A stretch of DNA of 64,000 bases from Arsenophonus sp046530765 (GCA_046530765.1 JBHEQS010000004.1:1-64000); one strand, 5' to 3'. Numbered from the stretch's first letter, positions 1 through 11,395 are shown. The notes: generated by a model not told the origin, from the sequence alone. Numbers and translations are program-made.

Positions 1-385
1 TAAATAAAGATATTTATTATTTATTAATATAAGAAATTATAGTAATATATATAATTTCTTATATTATGCTTTATTTATATAAATAAACTATTTTTCTTAA
101 TTAATAATATAATAATATAATAATATTAATTATATTTAAGATTAAAAATTTTAAAATAAGTTTAATTAAAAATTAATATATATTAAATAGAATATTATCA
201 GTAAAGATTATTGTTATATTTTAGTTATCTGTGATATTTATCAAAAAAATGTCATTATTTTTTTATGAAAAATAAATAAATGTTGCATAATTTAATATAT
301 ATTAATTGAGTAAGATACAATTAATTAATTCATATAATAAATAATAGTATATCTTAAAAAAAATAATCTAATCATATAAATATAT

Positions 386-428
386 AAAACATTTCATTAT
401 TGTTAATATGATAATGAAATGTTTTTTT
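386..428 (+). terminator. Rho-independent-terminator-like hairpin
   Basis: A perfect 15-bp stem (386-400 with 411-425) encloses a 10-nt loop. The descending arm runs into seven consecutive T. A run of A precedes the ascending arm, so it could act in both directions. No intact gene ends just upstream, so it is either a relic of a lost gene or chance in AT-rich DNA. Confidence 0.45.
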
Positions 429-1265
429 ATTTTAAAGAATATCACTCTAATTTTTAATAAAATAGCAATTTTAACTTTTGGAAAAAGATAAAATACTCTT
501 CTAATTAAAAAAGATTTTTTATATATATTTTATTAAATATAAAATTAGTTTTTTATATAAATATAAAGTTTATGATAAACATAGATTTTAAAAAAAAACA
601 TAATGTAATATAATTAATTTCATAAAGCACATAATTTTTAAAACAATTGTGAACAATTCTCAAGCAATTATTCAGATATGTGCAACTTTATATAATATAA
701 TATAGATTTTTTTATAAAACGTAAATTTAAATAATTTACTAATTTTATTTATTTATTTTATTTAATTAATAAAAAGCTATTACTTACTGCTAATCACAAT
801 CTTTTAATATAGTATTAATTTTTAAATATGTACACCTCTTCTGTATGGAAATAGGTGCATACATTTAACATTTGTGTTTTTACACTTTAAATAACTAAAT
901 TATATTAATTAACTCTGTTAATAGTTACTGATATTATTTATATATAATAAATGAATATAATGTTTAAGTTTAGGTCTTAAATATTATAGATATAAGTTTA
1001 TAAAATTAATATAGTTACTATACTTCCTATACTAAAGAGAGAAAATTATTTGTATTAAAATTAAATAATTTTTATAACTATACATTAACATTTGAAATAT
1101 GATTAATTATATAGCATTAAAATATATAATGGTACTACTTGATATATAATAATATATTAACTATTTTGTATATTTTAATAATGGTGTATTTTTTAGATAA
1201 GATATATAACTTTAACACTTGCATCTAAATTAAACTAATTTAATGATCGCAAATTTTTCTCTAAT

Positions 1266-1302
1266 AATCATTACAAAATTATTTTATAATTTTGTAATGA
1301 TT
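1266..1302. repeat. Perfect 17-bp inverted repeat, 3-nt loop
   Basis: Arms 1266-1282 and 1286-1302 are exact reverse complements around TTT. No T-tract follows, so it is not a standard terminator. It lies in a gene-free stretch and its function is unknown. Confidence 0.6.
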
Positions 1303-2086
1303 CGATATATTATTAAAATTTATATTTTATATACATTTAATAGTTACCTTTTGAAATTTTTACTCACGTTTTTTCAACTAAAAATATAATTTAATAATTC
1401 AGATTAATTTTTTTAGTTATAAATTAATTGAAGTTAAAATAATTGAAATTATTTAAGTTAACATATTTAAATGAGTATTCATGAATGTAAAGTATTTTAC
1501 ACTATAAATTTACAGGCACATGTTTATTTATTCATTTATCATTCATTAAATAAAATGTGTTTCTACATTATATTTTTTTATAAAACAAAATCATTTATTT
1601 TTTAAAACTGAATAAGTGTTCTCACTTTAACTTATTTTGTAATATTAAATTTCTATATTTAATATTATTATAAATAATACCACATTTTATAAGAATAGAT
1701 TTTAAGATAAGTATGTTTAAATTAAAAAAAAATAATTTATATAAGTTATTAACTTTTTCTTTTATAAATAAAAATAAAATTAATAGAAATAAAAAATAAA
1801 TTAAAATAATTAATATAAAATATAAGTTTTTATATATGATATAGTAAGATTCTTGATCTTGTAATAACTATTTTAGTGGTTCTATTTAAAATAATTTATA
1901 TTATAGTTTTTTATTTTAATATTAATAATAGATTCTAAATAATTGATTCTAGATAAATTTGTTGATTTTTTATCACTAAATAGTTAAATTGAATAATAAT
2001 CAATTTCACAAAAAGTAAAACTTACATTTATTTTTAATATAAAACTATAATTTATTCAATAAATATTTTACGGAACAACATAATAT

Positions 2087-2638
2087 ATGAAACAAATCAA
2101 AAAACCTAAAATAATCAATATAAAAAATATTGCTAAATCTAAACTTTTTTGTATTCAATCTATTAATATTGAATTTAGTAATGGCGTTAAGTGTTTTTAT
2201 GAACGAATGCAACCGTTAATAAAAGAAGCAGTACTAATTGTTCCAATCATTAATAATGAACTAATTTTAATTCGTGAATATGCTGTTGGTATTGAAGAAT
2301 ATGAATTAGGTTTTCCTAAGGGAGCAATTAATAAAGGAGAAACTGCCATAGAGGCTGCTGTAAGAGAATTAAAAGAAGAAATTGGTTACGGAACAAAACA
2401 TATTGAATTATTAGCAAAATTAACTATATCACCAGCATATTTTTCCAGTAAAATAAATATATTCATTGCACAAAATCTTTATGAAGAAAAATTAAAAGGA
2501 GATGAGCCAGAACCACTAGAACAAATTCGTTGGCCAATTAAAAAAATTCAGCAACTCATTGATGTAAAAGATTTTAATGAAGCAAGAAATATTAGCGCTT
2601 TATTTTATACACAGTGTTATCTTAAAAAGATTTTATAA
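2087..2638 (+). CDS. nudE: ADP compounds hydrolase NudE (Nudix)
   Basis: A 183-aa Nudix hydrolase; NudE of E. coli (186 aa) cleaves ADP-ribose, NADH and Ap3A to nucleoside monophosphates. The full Nudix box GX5EX7REUXEEXGU is intact at about residues 79-101 (G79, E85, then RELKEEIG). The flanking NudE-typical segments REYAVG, SPAYFSSK and GDEPEPL are also present, and length matches the family. The start is the first ATG in frame, with only a weak GGA upstream. Its position upstream of aroK with the mrcA slot between them is the E. coli arrangement. Retention of a housecleaning enzyme in such an eroded genome is slightly unexpected, but the frame is clean. Confidence 0.93.
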   Translation: MKQIKKPKIINIKNIAKSKLFCIQSINIEFSNGVKCFYERMQPLIKEAVLIVPIINNELILIREYAVGIEEYELGFPKGAINKGETAIEAAVRELKEEIGYGTKHIELLAKLTISPAYFSSKINIFIAQNLYEEKLKGDEPEPLEQIRWPIKKIQQLIDVKDFNEARNISALFYTQCYLKKIL

Positions 2639-5300
2639 TTTAATTATATTTTAATTTTATAAAATATAATATAATTTCTACAATAACTTTAATGTCAAAT
2701 ATAAAAAACAAGTAATTTTTTACTTTTTTAAAAACTTCTAACTATTTCTATTTTGAAAAAATAAAGGTTTTACATATCTTAGATATGCACATGTTATTTT
2801 ATATTAAACTTTTTAAGAAAATATTTTAAATAAGATAAATACTTTTACTATATATTTTATCATTTGAAAATAGTTTAATTTAAACTTCGTTTATCATAAT
2901 TAAAATTTATTAATGCTATAATAAAAATATTTGTAAAATAGCGATAAACTAAATATATTTAATCTATTGTTGTTTATGTATTTTTTTTCTAACATATTGA
3001 TATTTATAGTATATTTTATACTAATTTATTTTATGTAATAAATTTATAGATAAATATTAATATTTATTGCATAATTAAATAAAATAGACTGCAGCTTATT
3101 AAAAAATAAACTCAAGTATCTAGTAATTTTCCTAATGCTTTCCTATATTATTATCCTGTATTTTACATGTTTATACAAATAAAACTTAAAGTAGATGTTT
3201 TAATAAAAAATTTATGCATTAGTATAAAAAATATTGAATAATTATAAAAAATATTGAATAATATTAAAATCCATCAAATATGTAAACTTTGTTAATTTTA
3301 TATGTATTAAGAATTTTTATTTTGCAAAATATTAAAACTATCTTTCATATATAAAATATTTAATTATTAAAAATAATGTTATTTGAAATTTTCAATAAAT
3401 AAATATATTAAAATATACTTATTATTAACAATACAATTAAATTATTTCATGATCTTGTATAAATTCATTACTATATTACAAATATTAATATTCTTATATT
3501 TGTATCAATTAGTTGATTAAAATAAAAATAAATGTTATTGACTATTTTTTAATTGAAATTTATCATCTGACAAAAGAACTATTTAATAAAAAATAATTAC
3601 AATAATCTATTTATTTATTAAAATCAGAAAGATTTATTATTGTAATTATATAAAATAATAATATTTTATATATTCTCTTTATCATGCTTTAAAAGAGATA
3701 AATCAAATATGGAAACTTTATTTTATTTACTATTAATTTCAATAGAAATAGATAAAATAAATAAAATAAAAGAAAAAATTTAATTTTAATACTAATGTAT
3801 TATTTATATTTATTTTCATAATCAAAATTAATTTATTTTACTAAAGATTTTTTTTTATTTTAGTAAATATATAAAAAAATCATTTTTACTTGATCTAATT
3901 ATATTTCGATATGAGTACATCAAAGTATTAAAATATTTTTATAATTTTGTAATTATACATAAATTTATAGATTTTTTAATAAATTATATAATATATTAAA
4001 TTAACTTTATAAAATAACAAGAAACATATCAAATAACACGGTTTTTATGCTGCTTTCTTATTTATTTTTATTTTTTTATATAAAATGTTTTTTTAAAAGT
4101 GACTTCTTTAAATTAACAATAAAAACAATTTATTTAATTAATTCAATAATTAAATTTTAACTAAAATTACTATAAATCTTAAATATTCTAGTAAAATTTT
4201 CACTTTAAGATATATTTACGAATTAAATTAAATAGATTAATAATTAAAGCAATAGTTATTATTATGATATAATTTGTTCTCTAAATAATCTGACAAAATC
4301 TAATAACAAAAGTATATGTTATAAACAATACAAGTAATTTTACAAACACTTAAAAACTATATCAAACTAAAACTATCTATTTTTTTTAAAAATGGCATGA
4401 TAAAAGTAAAATATTATGAATAATTTTACAGAAAGCAATGAAAAAATTTTCATAATAATAGTTTTACTTATTATATATTGTATATTTTATTTTAAAAAAG
4501 AGTTTATATAAAATAAAAATTAATTAAAAAATCAATATAAAATATAAAATATAAATATAATATTTACCTGTTTTAATACAGAGAACAATCTAGATATTTA
4601 TTAGTAATTTAAGTTTATTCTATTATACTTTATGTAAAATTTATATACTTATAACAACAAAATTAAAATAATTGTATAGATTAGTTTTTTTATAATTATA
4701 GCAAATAATTATAATTTATAATAAAAATCTATACATTACAAATATTATATTTTAGTGAATTTTTCGAGAAAAATAAAAAAATAACAACAAAGCATATGTG
4801 TTATTTATAAAATCTCAATTAATTAATATTTAATAAAATATAGAAAATAATAATTAATTTTTTATTATATAATTTTATAGTATATAGTATGTAAAGTAAA
4901 AATAATCTTATTATCATCCGTGATTAATTATAAATCTTATTATAAGAAATATTTAACTTATATTGCTATTTATTACATAAATGAATAGAAATATTGACAG
5001 AAATATAATGGTATATTATACATGTTATTAAAGTTATATTTTCTTTACTCAATTAGAACAATTTTAGTATATAATTTAATATTAATTTATAATTGACAAA
5101 AATAACATATTGTTAGTAAATATATCGAATTAGTTTAGAAATCAATTAATTTTAAACTGAGTTCGAAAACAAAGTTAAAATAAAATTCTTGATATTACTA
5201 ACACTTTATACTATGAATTATGAGATATTTAGAATTTTAAATTTATTAATAAACTCTGCTATTACTTTATGTTATAAAATAATTAATTTTGATATAATTA
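2639..5300 (-). pseudogene. mrcA: mrcA (penicillin-binding protein 1A) remnant
   Basis: In E. coli mrcA lies between nudE and the hof-aroK genes on the opposite strand, and the 2.8-kb gap here matches its length (about 2.55 kb). The minus strand at about 4760-4836 gives, with stops and one frameshift, a series resembling the transglycosylase-domain stretch LNKIYLGYRAYGV...VYFGK: L-N-x-x-stop-L-R-F, then T-Y-A, then Y-F-S-R-K. It sits where PBP1A residues 160-190 would fall. No open frame survives. Boundaries are approximate and set by the gap; hofMNOPQ, which follow in E. coli, were not recognised. The call is a by-eye alignment supported by synteny and needs a profile search. Confidence 0.45.
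3223..3262. repeat. 20-bp tandem duplication, two exact copies
   Basis: Positions 3223-3242 and 3243-3262 are identical. It lies inside the presumed mrcA remnant and looks like replication slippage in unconstrained DNA. Confidence 0.8.
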
Positions 5301-5441
5301 ATAAAAAATTAAATATATTTGTTTTCTTTATATAAAAATAAAGATGGTTAATAATCATAAAATTTTAATTTATAGGTCCCGTTTTTAATTCAATTAACAA
5401 GTCGGGTTATTATTAACGAATAATATTAGTAATATCAAAAA

Positions 5442-5963
5442 ATGGCAGAAAAACGCAATATATTTCTTGTTGGTCCTATGGGCTCCGGAAAAAGTACTAT
5501 TGGTCGTCAGTTGGCGCAGAAACTTAATATGGAGTTTTTTGATTCTGATCAAGAAATTGAACGACGCACTGGTGTTGATGTAAGTTGGATATTTGATTTG
5601 GAAGGTGAAAATAGTTTTCGAAAGCGTGAAGAAAACATTATAAATGAGCTTACAGAAAAACAAGGAATTGTTCTAGCAACAGGCGGAGGATCTGTAAAAT
5701 CAAAAGAAACACGCAACCGACTATCTGCTCGCGGCGTAGTTATTTATCTTGAAGCTACAATTGAAAAACAAATTATACGTACTCAACGTGATAAAAAAAG
5801 ACCTTTGTTAAAAGAAGGATGTCTTGTTCGTGAAGCTTTAGAAAAGCTAACTCATGAGCGCAATCCACTTTATCAAGAAATTACAGACATTACTATTTAT
5901 ACAAACGATCAGAGTGCAAAAATGATTGTTAATAAAATAATTGGGTTATTAGAAAAGGTTTAA
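5442..5963 (+). CDS. aroK: Shikimate kinase I
   Basis: A 173-aa protein, the same length as E. coli AroK. It phosphorylates shikimate to shikimate-3-phosphate with ATP in chorismate synthesis. The Walker A loop GPMGSGKST (residues 11-19) is intact, as are the shikimate-binding DSD around residue 34, the GGGS stretch and the lid arginine in RDKKRPLL. The start MAEKRNIFLVGPMG matches the family. There is no clear Shine-Dalgarno sequence just before the ATG. aroB follows 53 nt downstream in the same direction, as in E. coli, so the two are probably co-transcribed. Together they show that aromatic precursor synthesis is still selected. Confidence 0.96.
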   Translation: MAEKRNIFLVGPMGSGKSTIGRQLAQKLNMEFFDSDQEIERRTGVDVSWIFDLEGENSFRKREENIINELTEKQGIVLATGGGSVKSKETRNRLSARGVVIYLEATIEKQIIRTQRDKKRPLLKEGCLVREALEKLTHERNPLYQEITDITIYTNDQSAKMIVNKIIGLLEKV

Positions 5964-6016
5964 TTTAGATAAATTAATATCAATGACTAATTTGCATATT
6001 ACTAAGGTAAATTAAT

Positions 6017-7111
6017 ATGGAAAAATTGACAGTTGAGCTAGGTGAAAGGAGTTATAATATTAATATAGGCTTTGGTTTACTTAACTCACCTGATGCATTT
6101 TTCCCGCTTAAAAATGGCGAATATGCAATGATTGTAACAAATAAAACTATACATTATATCTATTCTAAAAAAGTAAAATCTACTCTTACAAAAATGGGAG
6201 TAAAAGTTGATGAGATAATTCTTCCTGACGGAGAGCAATATAAATCATTAGATATTATTAATTCTATCTTTACTGCTTTATTAAAAAAAAACCATCCTAG
6301 AAGTACAACGCTTATTGCACTTGGAGGTGGTGTTATTGGTGATTTAACAGGATTTGCAGCATCATGCTACAAAAGAGGCGTTCGTTTTATTCAGGTGCCA
6401 ACTTCGCTTTTATCTCAAATTGACTCATCTATTGGAGGAAAAACAGCTGTCAATCATCCACTTGGGAAAAATATGATTGGTTATTTTTATCAACCAGTAT
6501 CCGTTATTATTGATTTAGATAGTCTGAAAACATTATCAGTTCGTCAGTTTTATTCAGGGTTTGCTGAAATTATTAAATATGCTATTACTCTAGATTATGA
6601 TTTTTTTTGTTGGTTAGAGACTAATATTAACAAAATATTTAAATTTGAAGAAAAAACAATAATTTATTGCATTAGATATTGTTGTAAATTAAAAGCAAAA
6701 ATTACTGTTATAGATGAAAGAGAAACTAATGGACAACGTATATTGCTAAATTTAGGACATACATTTGGTCACGCCATTGAAACTGAATTAGGATATAATT
6801 CATGGCTACATGGTGAAGCAGTTGCTGCAGGTATAGTAATGGCTGTAAAAACTTCAGAGCTAATTTGGCAATTTAATAAAAATGATACACAACGAATTTT
6901 AAATTTATTTAAATTAGCAAATTTACCAACTAAAGGACCTGCAAAAATGACTGCTGAGGATTACTTGCATCACATGATAAAAGATAAAAAAGTAGTTAAT
7001 AATCAGTTGAATCTAGTTCTACCTAAATCTATTGGCAAGGCAAAGCTATGTTCCAATATAAGCCATTGGATTATCATAAAAGCAATTAAACAATGTTCAT
7101 TAATTTATTAA
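6017..7111 (+). CDS. aroB: 3-dehydroquinate synthase
   Basis: A 364-aa protein (E. coli 362). It converts DAHP to 3-dehydroquinate using NAD and a divalent metal, the second step of the shikimate pathway. The NAD-binding glycine-rich segment GGGVIGDLTGFAA is intact. The metal and catalytic residues are visible in AEIIKYAI (Glu), LNLGHTFGHAIE (His) and LHGEAVAAG (His), and LPDGEQYKS is present near residue 70. The start ATG has an AAGGTAA Shine-Dalgarno-like stretch upstream. In E. coli the operon continues aroB-damX-dam-rpe-gph-trpS; here damX and dam survive only as remnants. Confidence 0.96.
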   Translation: MEKLTVELGERSYNINIGFGLLNSPDAFFPLKNGEYAMIVTNKTIHYIYSKKVKSTLTKMGVKVDEIILPDGEQYKSLDIINSIFTALLKKNHPRSTTLIALGGGVIGDLTGFAASCYKRGVRFIQVPTSLLSQIDSSIGGKTAVNHPLGKNMIGYFYQPVSVIIDLDSLKTLSVRQFYSGFAEIIKYAITLDYDFFCWLETNINKIFKFEEKTIIYCIRYCCKLKAKITVIDERETNGQRILLNLGHTFGHAIETELGYNSWLHGEAVAAGIVMAVKTSELIWQFNKNDTQRILNLFKLANLPTKGPAKMTAEDYLHHMIKDKKVVNNQLNLVLPKSIGKAKLCSNISHWIIIKAIKQCSLIY

Positions 7112-7149
7112 CATATAATTGATTATTGCAGTCTATACAATAGTTGCAA

Positions 7150-7990
7150 CATAATAAATATTTATATTTTACAAATTAAACTTCATAAGAAACCACATTA
7201 TTGATAAATAATGTGCAGTTTACTTAAAAATTATCAAAAAAAACAAATAATTTAAAATAGAAAATAATTATTAAGATTAGAAAAATAATTATTACTTAGA
7301 TGATTTGAATGTATCATTATATTTACTTAAACAGTTATATAAATATAATTTAATTTTTTAAGTAAAATGTTATAACTTATATTATTTCTTATTTTTTATA
7401 AGAAATTATTACTATTAATTAAAAATTAATCATATTGTTCGACAATGATAAACAATATATTTATATAGTAAGTTCAGAACTATAACAATGATATTCTAAA
7501 ATCAATATCATTTTTAATAGGTTTTATATATGATAAAAATAAAATAAAACAAAATATAAGTTTTTATTTGTCAAATCAAGCAATAACTAAAAATATTAAA
7601 TTTTTTGTGATATAATTTATATTTTGCAGAATGAATAATGGCTAAATAATATAAATAAACAATTTATTAAAAATTAATATCAAGACAATAGTTAAGAACG
7701 CCTCTTCTATTTCATCAACTAAGATTGTTGAGATAATTAAAAATAATCTTAAAATAAAATATATATCAAATATATAATTTATTATATCAGCTACAACAAA
7801 TAATTATGAATTAAAATTAAACGCTAAAGCTAGTTATAACTTTATAGAAATATTGCTAAATAATTACTTGACTAATTATAAAATCATGCTAAATAAGCAA
7901 CCGTGATATAGTACAGATCATAATAATTAGTATTCAGTTTAATAAACAATTTTAACTTTATATATTTTTTGCTTAATAGCAAACTATTCT
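7150..7990 (+). pseudogene. damX: damX (SPOR-domain division protein) remnant
   Basis: This is the damX slot between aroB and dam/rpe. At 7799-7930 the plus strand reads like the C-terminal SPOR domain of E. coli DamX (YTLQL...NLKNYVVY...NGQPWYV): Y-E-L-K-L, then N-N-Y-L-T-N-Y-K-I, then N-K-Q-P-stop-Y. The conserved QPWY appears as QP-stop-Y, a TGG to TGA change at 7904-7906. Further stops follow and the N-terminal half is not recognisable. Boundaries are approximate. A 9-bp hairpin at 7194-7215 may be a terminator for aroB. Confidence 0.6.
7194..7215 (+). terminator. Possible aroB terminator hairpin
   Basis: A 9-bp stem (7194-7202 with 7207-7215) with a GATA loop lies about 80 nt after the aroB stop. 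It is GC-richer than its surroundings but has no T-tract after it, so termination is only a possibility. Confidence 0.3.
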
Positions 7991-7999
7991 AGTTAGAAA

Positions 8000-8860
8000 T
8001 TTTAATAAAACAATAGTAAAATTGAATCAAATAATAATTTAACTAAAAATGCAATATTAAAAATATATAGCAATATTTTTAATATTTAGATAAAATCTTG
8101 TTGTAAAAAAAAATAGTTTTTATTAGTCTTTAAGTAAATTATCTTCTAATTAAAAATATTTCTTAACAATCTATTACCTACTAAATTAATTTGTATTTTC
8201 ATAATTAATATTTAAGATACTAATAACAATTAATATAATTTATCTGATATTAGATAATCTCATTAATTTATATTAATACTATAAAATAGTACACTATTAT
8301 ATTTTTATAAAATTTACGTATGTATTTTTATTACGCTTATTTAAATATATTTTAAAGTATAATATAATCCTTTATGCATTAAATTTATCTAGAAGAACAA
8401 TTCTTAACGTTACGGATAATTATTTTATATCTTAATTATTATATGAATAATAATATTTATCGTTTTAATTAAAAAAAATAATTTTATATCACATTATAAA
8501 ACTATAATAAAAACATTATTTACACTAATAATAAATCTATTAGGTTATTAACATTATAAAATATATTTTTGTTAAATTTATAAATAAATATTTTATCATG
8601 AAATATAAACATTGTTATTTAATATCGTTTAGCATAAATACTTCATAAATAAATAATTTATATTATTTAGACAATATAGATTATTTATTATAGTAAAGAG
8701 GTGTAATATAAGTGTTAATATTAAATTATGATATACTAAAAACAAGAAAGTTATATTTTGCGTTAAATTAATTGTTCTCACAATTATGTAGAACTATTAG
8801 TAGCAACATCTTTTTAAGATAAAAACTGATAAACTTTCAACATTATGTAATTTAATTTTT
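8000..8860 (+). pseudogene. dam: dam (DNA adenine methylase) remnant
   Basis: The gap between the damX remnant and rpe has the right length for dam (about 0.84 kb). Weak collinear echoes of Dam occur in order. At about 8213-8250, K-I-L-x-x-I-N recalls YILADIN. At about 8318-8355, V-C-I-F-I-x-L recalls AVLFLYLN. At about 8710-8790, I-S-x-N and then V-K-L recall ISNHD and VVKVRRS. The DPPY catalytic motif was not found. There are stops throughout. Spacing of the blocks fits, but each one alone could be chance. Confidence 0.38.
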
Positions 8861-8881
8861 AAAAACAAATCGGATATAACA

Positions 8882-9553
8882 ATGAAAGATTTTCTGATTG
8901 CTCCATCTATTTTATCTGCAAATTTTGCATGTTTAGGTGAAGATACTGAGAAAGTCATTAAAGCTGGAGCTGATATTATTCATTTTGACGTTATGGATAA
9001 CCACTATGTTCCAAATTTAACTTTTGGACCAATTATATGCAAAACATTGCGAAATTATGGTATATTGGCACCAATTGATGTTCATTTGATGGCAAAACCA
9101 GTAAATCGACTTATTTCCGACTTTGCTAAAGTTGGTGCAACATATATCACATTTCATCCTGAAGCAAGTGAGAATATTTATTATACATTAGAATTAATCA
9201 AGGATAATGGATGTAAAGCTGGTTTAGCTTTTAATCCGAACACACCATTAAGCTATTTAGATTATTCGATAGATAAGTTAGATATTATTTTAATTATGTC
9301 TGTAAATCCTGGATTTGCTGGACAATCTTTTATTCCGCAAACATTAAATAAATTGCAACAAGTTCGTAGAGTAATTGACAATAATAATTATAATATTCAC
9401 CTAGAAATTGATGGCGGAATAAATATTAATAATATTGTTAATGCTGCAAATGCAGGGGCTGATATTTTTGTTGCTGGATCTGCAATTTTTAATCAACCAA
9501 ATTATAAAATTGTTATTGACTCTATGCGAAAAAAATTAACAGAGGCAATATAA
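8882..9553 (+). CDS. rpe: Ribulose-phosphate 3-epimerase
   Basis: A 223-aa TIM-barrel enzyme (E. coli 225). It interconverts D-ribulose-5-phosphate and D-xylulose-5-phosphate in the pentose phosphate pathway. The metal-binding and catalytic segments are intact: IIHFDVMDNHYVPNLTFG near residues 33-50, DVHLMA, VNPGFAGQSF and EIDGGIN, with the phosphate-binding GSAIF near the C-terminus. The ATG is preceded by a weak CGGA. It is the middle survivor of the aroB-damX-dam-rpe-gph-trpS operon, its neighbours on both sides having decayed, so it may now depend on its own promoter or on read-through. Confidence 0.96.
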   Translation: MKDFLIAPSILSANFACLGEDTEKVIKAGADIIHFDVMDNHYVPNLTFGPIICKTLRNYGILAPIDVHLMAKPVNRLISDFAKVGATYITFHPEASENIYYTLELIKDNGCKAGLAFNPNTPLSYLDYSIDKLDIILIMSVNPGFAGQSFIPQTLNKLQQVRRVIDNNNYNIHLEIDGGININNIVNAANAGADIFVAGSAIFNQPNYKIVIDSMRKKLTEAI

Positions 9554-9559
9554 GGATTT

Positions 9560-10200
9560 ACAAAAGTAGTCTATAATCATGTTATTCTATTTTATTTATT
9601 ATATTAAACATTAGTTGATATTATTATACTAAATAATTAATTTATTAGATTTTGATTAAACTAAACAACTTTTTATACTAAAGAAGTAATTTTTTATTTG
9701 CTTTATAATAATTCCGATGATATATTAAAATAATTATTTTTTATAAAATTTTTAAAACTAAAAAATAAAACAATATTAATTATATATTTATAATATATGC
9801 TCAATAGCAGAAACATTATATCGTTAGTTTTATTAAACAATACTTATTATAAACCTCATTAATAAAGTAGTCATTAATAGACCTATGTTATTTATTATAG
9901 TATTGCATAGTAATAAACTTTTACTTTTAATAAAATATGCTAACACAAAAGAAAAACATTCCGTTTAACTATATATTATTCTAATAATAATTTAATAAAA
10001 TAAAAATGTAAATTGTTATTTATCAAAAAAATATCATAATAGTATCTTATTTACTAAATCTGTAGGTTTTTCTATAACTTTAAACTCAAAAAAAACATAG
10101 ATACATGTAATTTATTGCATCAAGTAAACTTAGTATGTATTTAAATAATTTTATAGATCAATCCTTTGATTTAGAAGTAACAACCTTAATGATTCTGGAA
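9560..10200 (+). pseudogene. gph: gph (phosphoglycolate phosphatase) remnant
   Basis: The 650-bp gap between rpe and trpS is the gph slot in E. coli (759 bp). Just before trpS, at about 10128-10195, the plus strand reads F-I-D-Q-S-F-D-L-E with T-T-L following. This resembles the Gph C-terminus VIYQSINDLLPALGL in its expected position. The HAD motif DxDGT was not found, and upstream frames are broken. It is a synteny-backed but short match. Confidence 0.38.
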
Positions 10201-10207
10201 TAATAAT

Positions 10208-11260
10208 ATGAATAGACCGTCGATAAAAATTACTAGTATACAAAAGAAGCCTATTCTATTCAGTGGTACTCAACCATCTGGTGAATTAACAATCGGTAAC
10301 TATATCGGTGCATTGCGCCAATGGGTTAATATGCAAGATAATTATGATTGTATTTATTGCATCGTTGATCAACACGCAATTACAATTAGACAAGATCCCA
10401 TGGAATTAAAAAAACGCACGCTTGATACATTAGCTTTATATCTAGCTTGCGGTATTGATGCGAAAAAAAGTATTATTATTGTTCAATCACACGTGCCTCA
10501 ACATGCTCAGCTTAGCTGGATACTTAATTGTTATACCTACTTTGGTGAATTAATGCGTATGAGACAATTTAAATATAAGTTAACTACTCATGCTAAAAAC
10601 ATTAATACTGGATTATTTGATTATCCGGTATTAATGGCTGCTGATATTTTGCTTTATCAAACCAATAAAGTCCCTGTTGGTATTGATCAAAAACAGCATT
10701 TAGAATTAAGCCGCGATATTGCTAAACGATTCAATTCACTTTATGGTAAAATATTTAATATACCTGATCCATTTATTCCAGAAAAAGGAATGCGAGTTTT
10801 ATCTCTGCAAGAACCAAAAAAAAAGATGTCAAAAACAGATCTCAACAGAAATAATATAATAACATTATTGGAAAATCCTAAATCAGCATATAAAAAGATA
10901 AAACAAGCAATTACTGACTCTGATAAACCACCTAAAGTTTATTATAACTTAAAAAATAAACCAGGTATTTCTAATCTTATAGATATACTTTCTAGTATAA
11001 CAGATATATCAATATCAGAAATAGAAAAACAATTTGCTGGAAGATTATACGACGATCTAAAAAACACAGTTGCTGAAGCTGTATCGGATATATTAATAAA
11101 TATTCAAAGTCGTTTTGATGAATTTCGTAATAATGAAAAATTATTAAATGATATTTTATCAGAAGGTGCTAGTAAAGCAGTTGTTCGCGCTCAAATAACG
11201 CTTAGTAAAGTTTATAACGCCATTGGATTTATTGATCCTATAAAAAATCAATCTCCCTAA
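10208..11260 (+). CDS. trpS: Tryptophanyl-tRNA synthetase
   Basis: A 350-aa class I synthetase (E. coli 334) that charges tRNA-Trp. The HIGH-equivalent segment ELTIGNYIGALRQW and the KMSKS loop are present, the latter as KKMSKTD with Thr in place of the second Ser. IVDQHAIT, FDYPVLMAADILLYQ and VPVGIDQKQHLELSRD are intact. About 13 extra residues precede the conserved ILFSGTQPSG. No internal Met is available there, and the ATG has GGA eight nt upstream, so the longer start is likely real. The stop codon lies inside the loop of a terminator-like hairpin. It is the last gene of the aroK-trpS cluster and converges with sodA. Confidence 0.96.
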   Translation: MNRPSIKITSIQKKPILFSGTQPSGELTIGNYIGALRQWVNMQDNYDCIYCIVDQHAITIRQDPMELKKRTLDTLALYLACGIDAKKSIIIVQSHVPQHAQLSWILNCYTYFGELMRMRQFKYKLTTHAKNINTGLFDYPVLMAADILLYQTNKVPVGIDQKQHLELSRDIAKRFNSLYGKIFNIPDPFIPEKGMRVLSLQEPKKKMSKTDLNRNNIITLLENPKSAYKKIKQAITDSDKPPKVYYNLKNKPGISNLIDILSSITDISISEIEKQFAGRLYDDLKNTVAEAVSDILINIQSRFDEFRNNEKLLNDILSEGASKAVVRAQITLSKVYNAIGFIDPIKNQSP

Positions 11261-11282
11261 TGTTCTAATATGGGAGATTGAT
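11247..11282 (+). terminator. Hairpin overlapping the trpS stop codon
   Basis: An exact 11-bp stem (11247-11257 with 11272-11282) contains a GGGAG/CTCCC core, unusually GC-rich for the region. The ascending arm encodes the last trpS codons and the TAA sits at the start of the 14-nt loop. There is no strong T-tract. It probably terminates or protects the trpS mRNA, possibly also sodA from the other side. Confidence 0.6.
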
Positions 11283-11395
11283 GCTAATATATATTTTATA
11301 TAAAAACAATAATTTATATTACTATATAAACAATTAATAAATAAGCAATATTTTATTACAAATTATAATAAATAAATAAATAGACAGCATAAGCA

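Larger units (their letters stand above)
1..2086. other. Long AT-rich stretch without a gene
   Basis: No open frame with recognisable similarity, no tRNA and no rRNA was seen on either strand. The only structured items are a terminator-like hairpin at 386-428 and a perfect 17-bp hairpin at 1266-1302, annotated separately. In E. coli the DNA on this side of nudE carries igaA (yrfF) and the hslRO genes; I could not recognise remnants of them. Confidence 0.6.
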
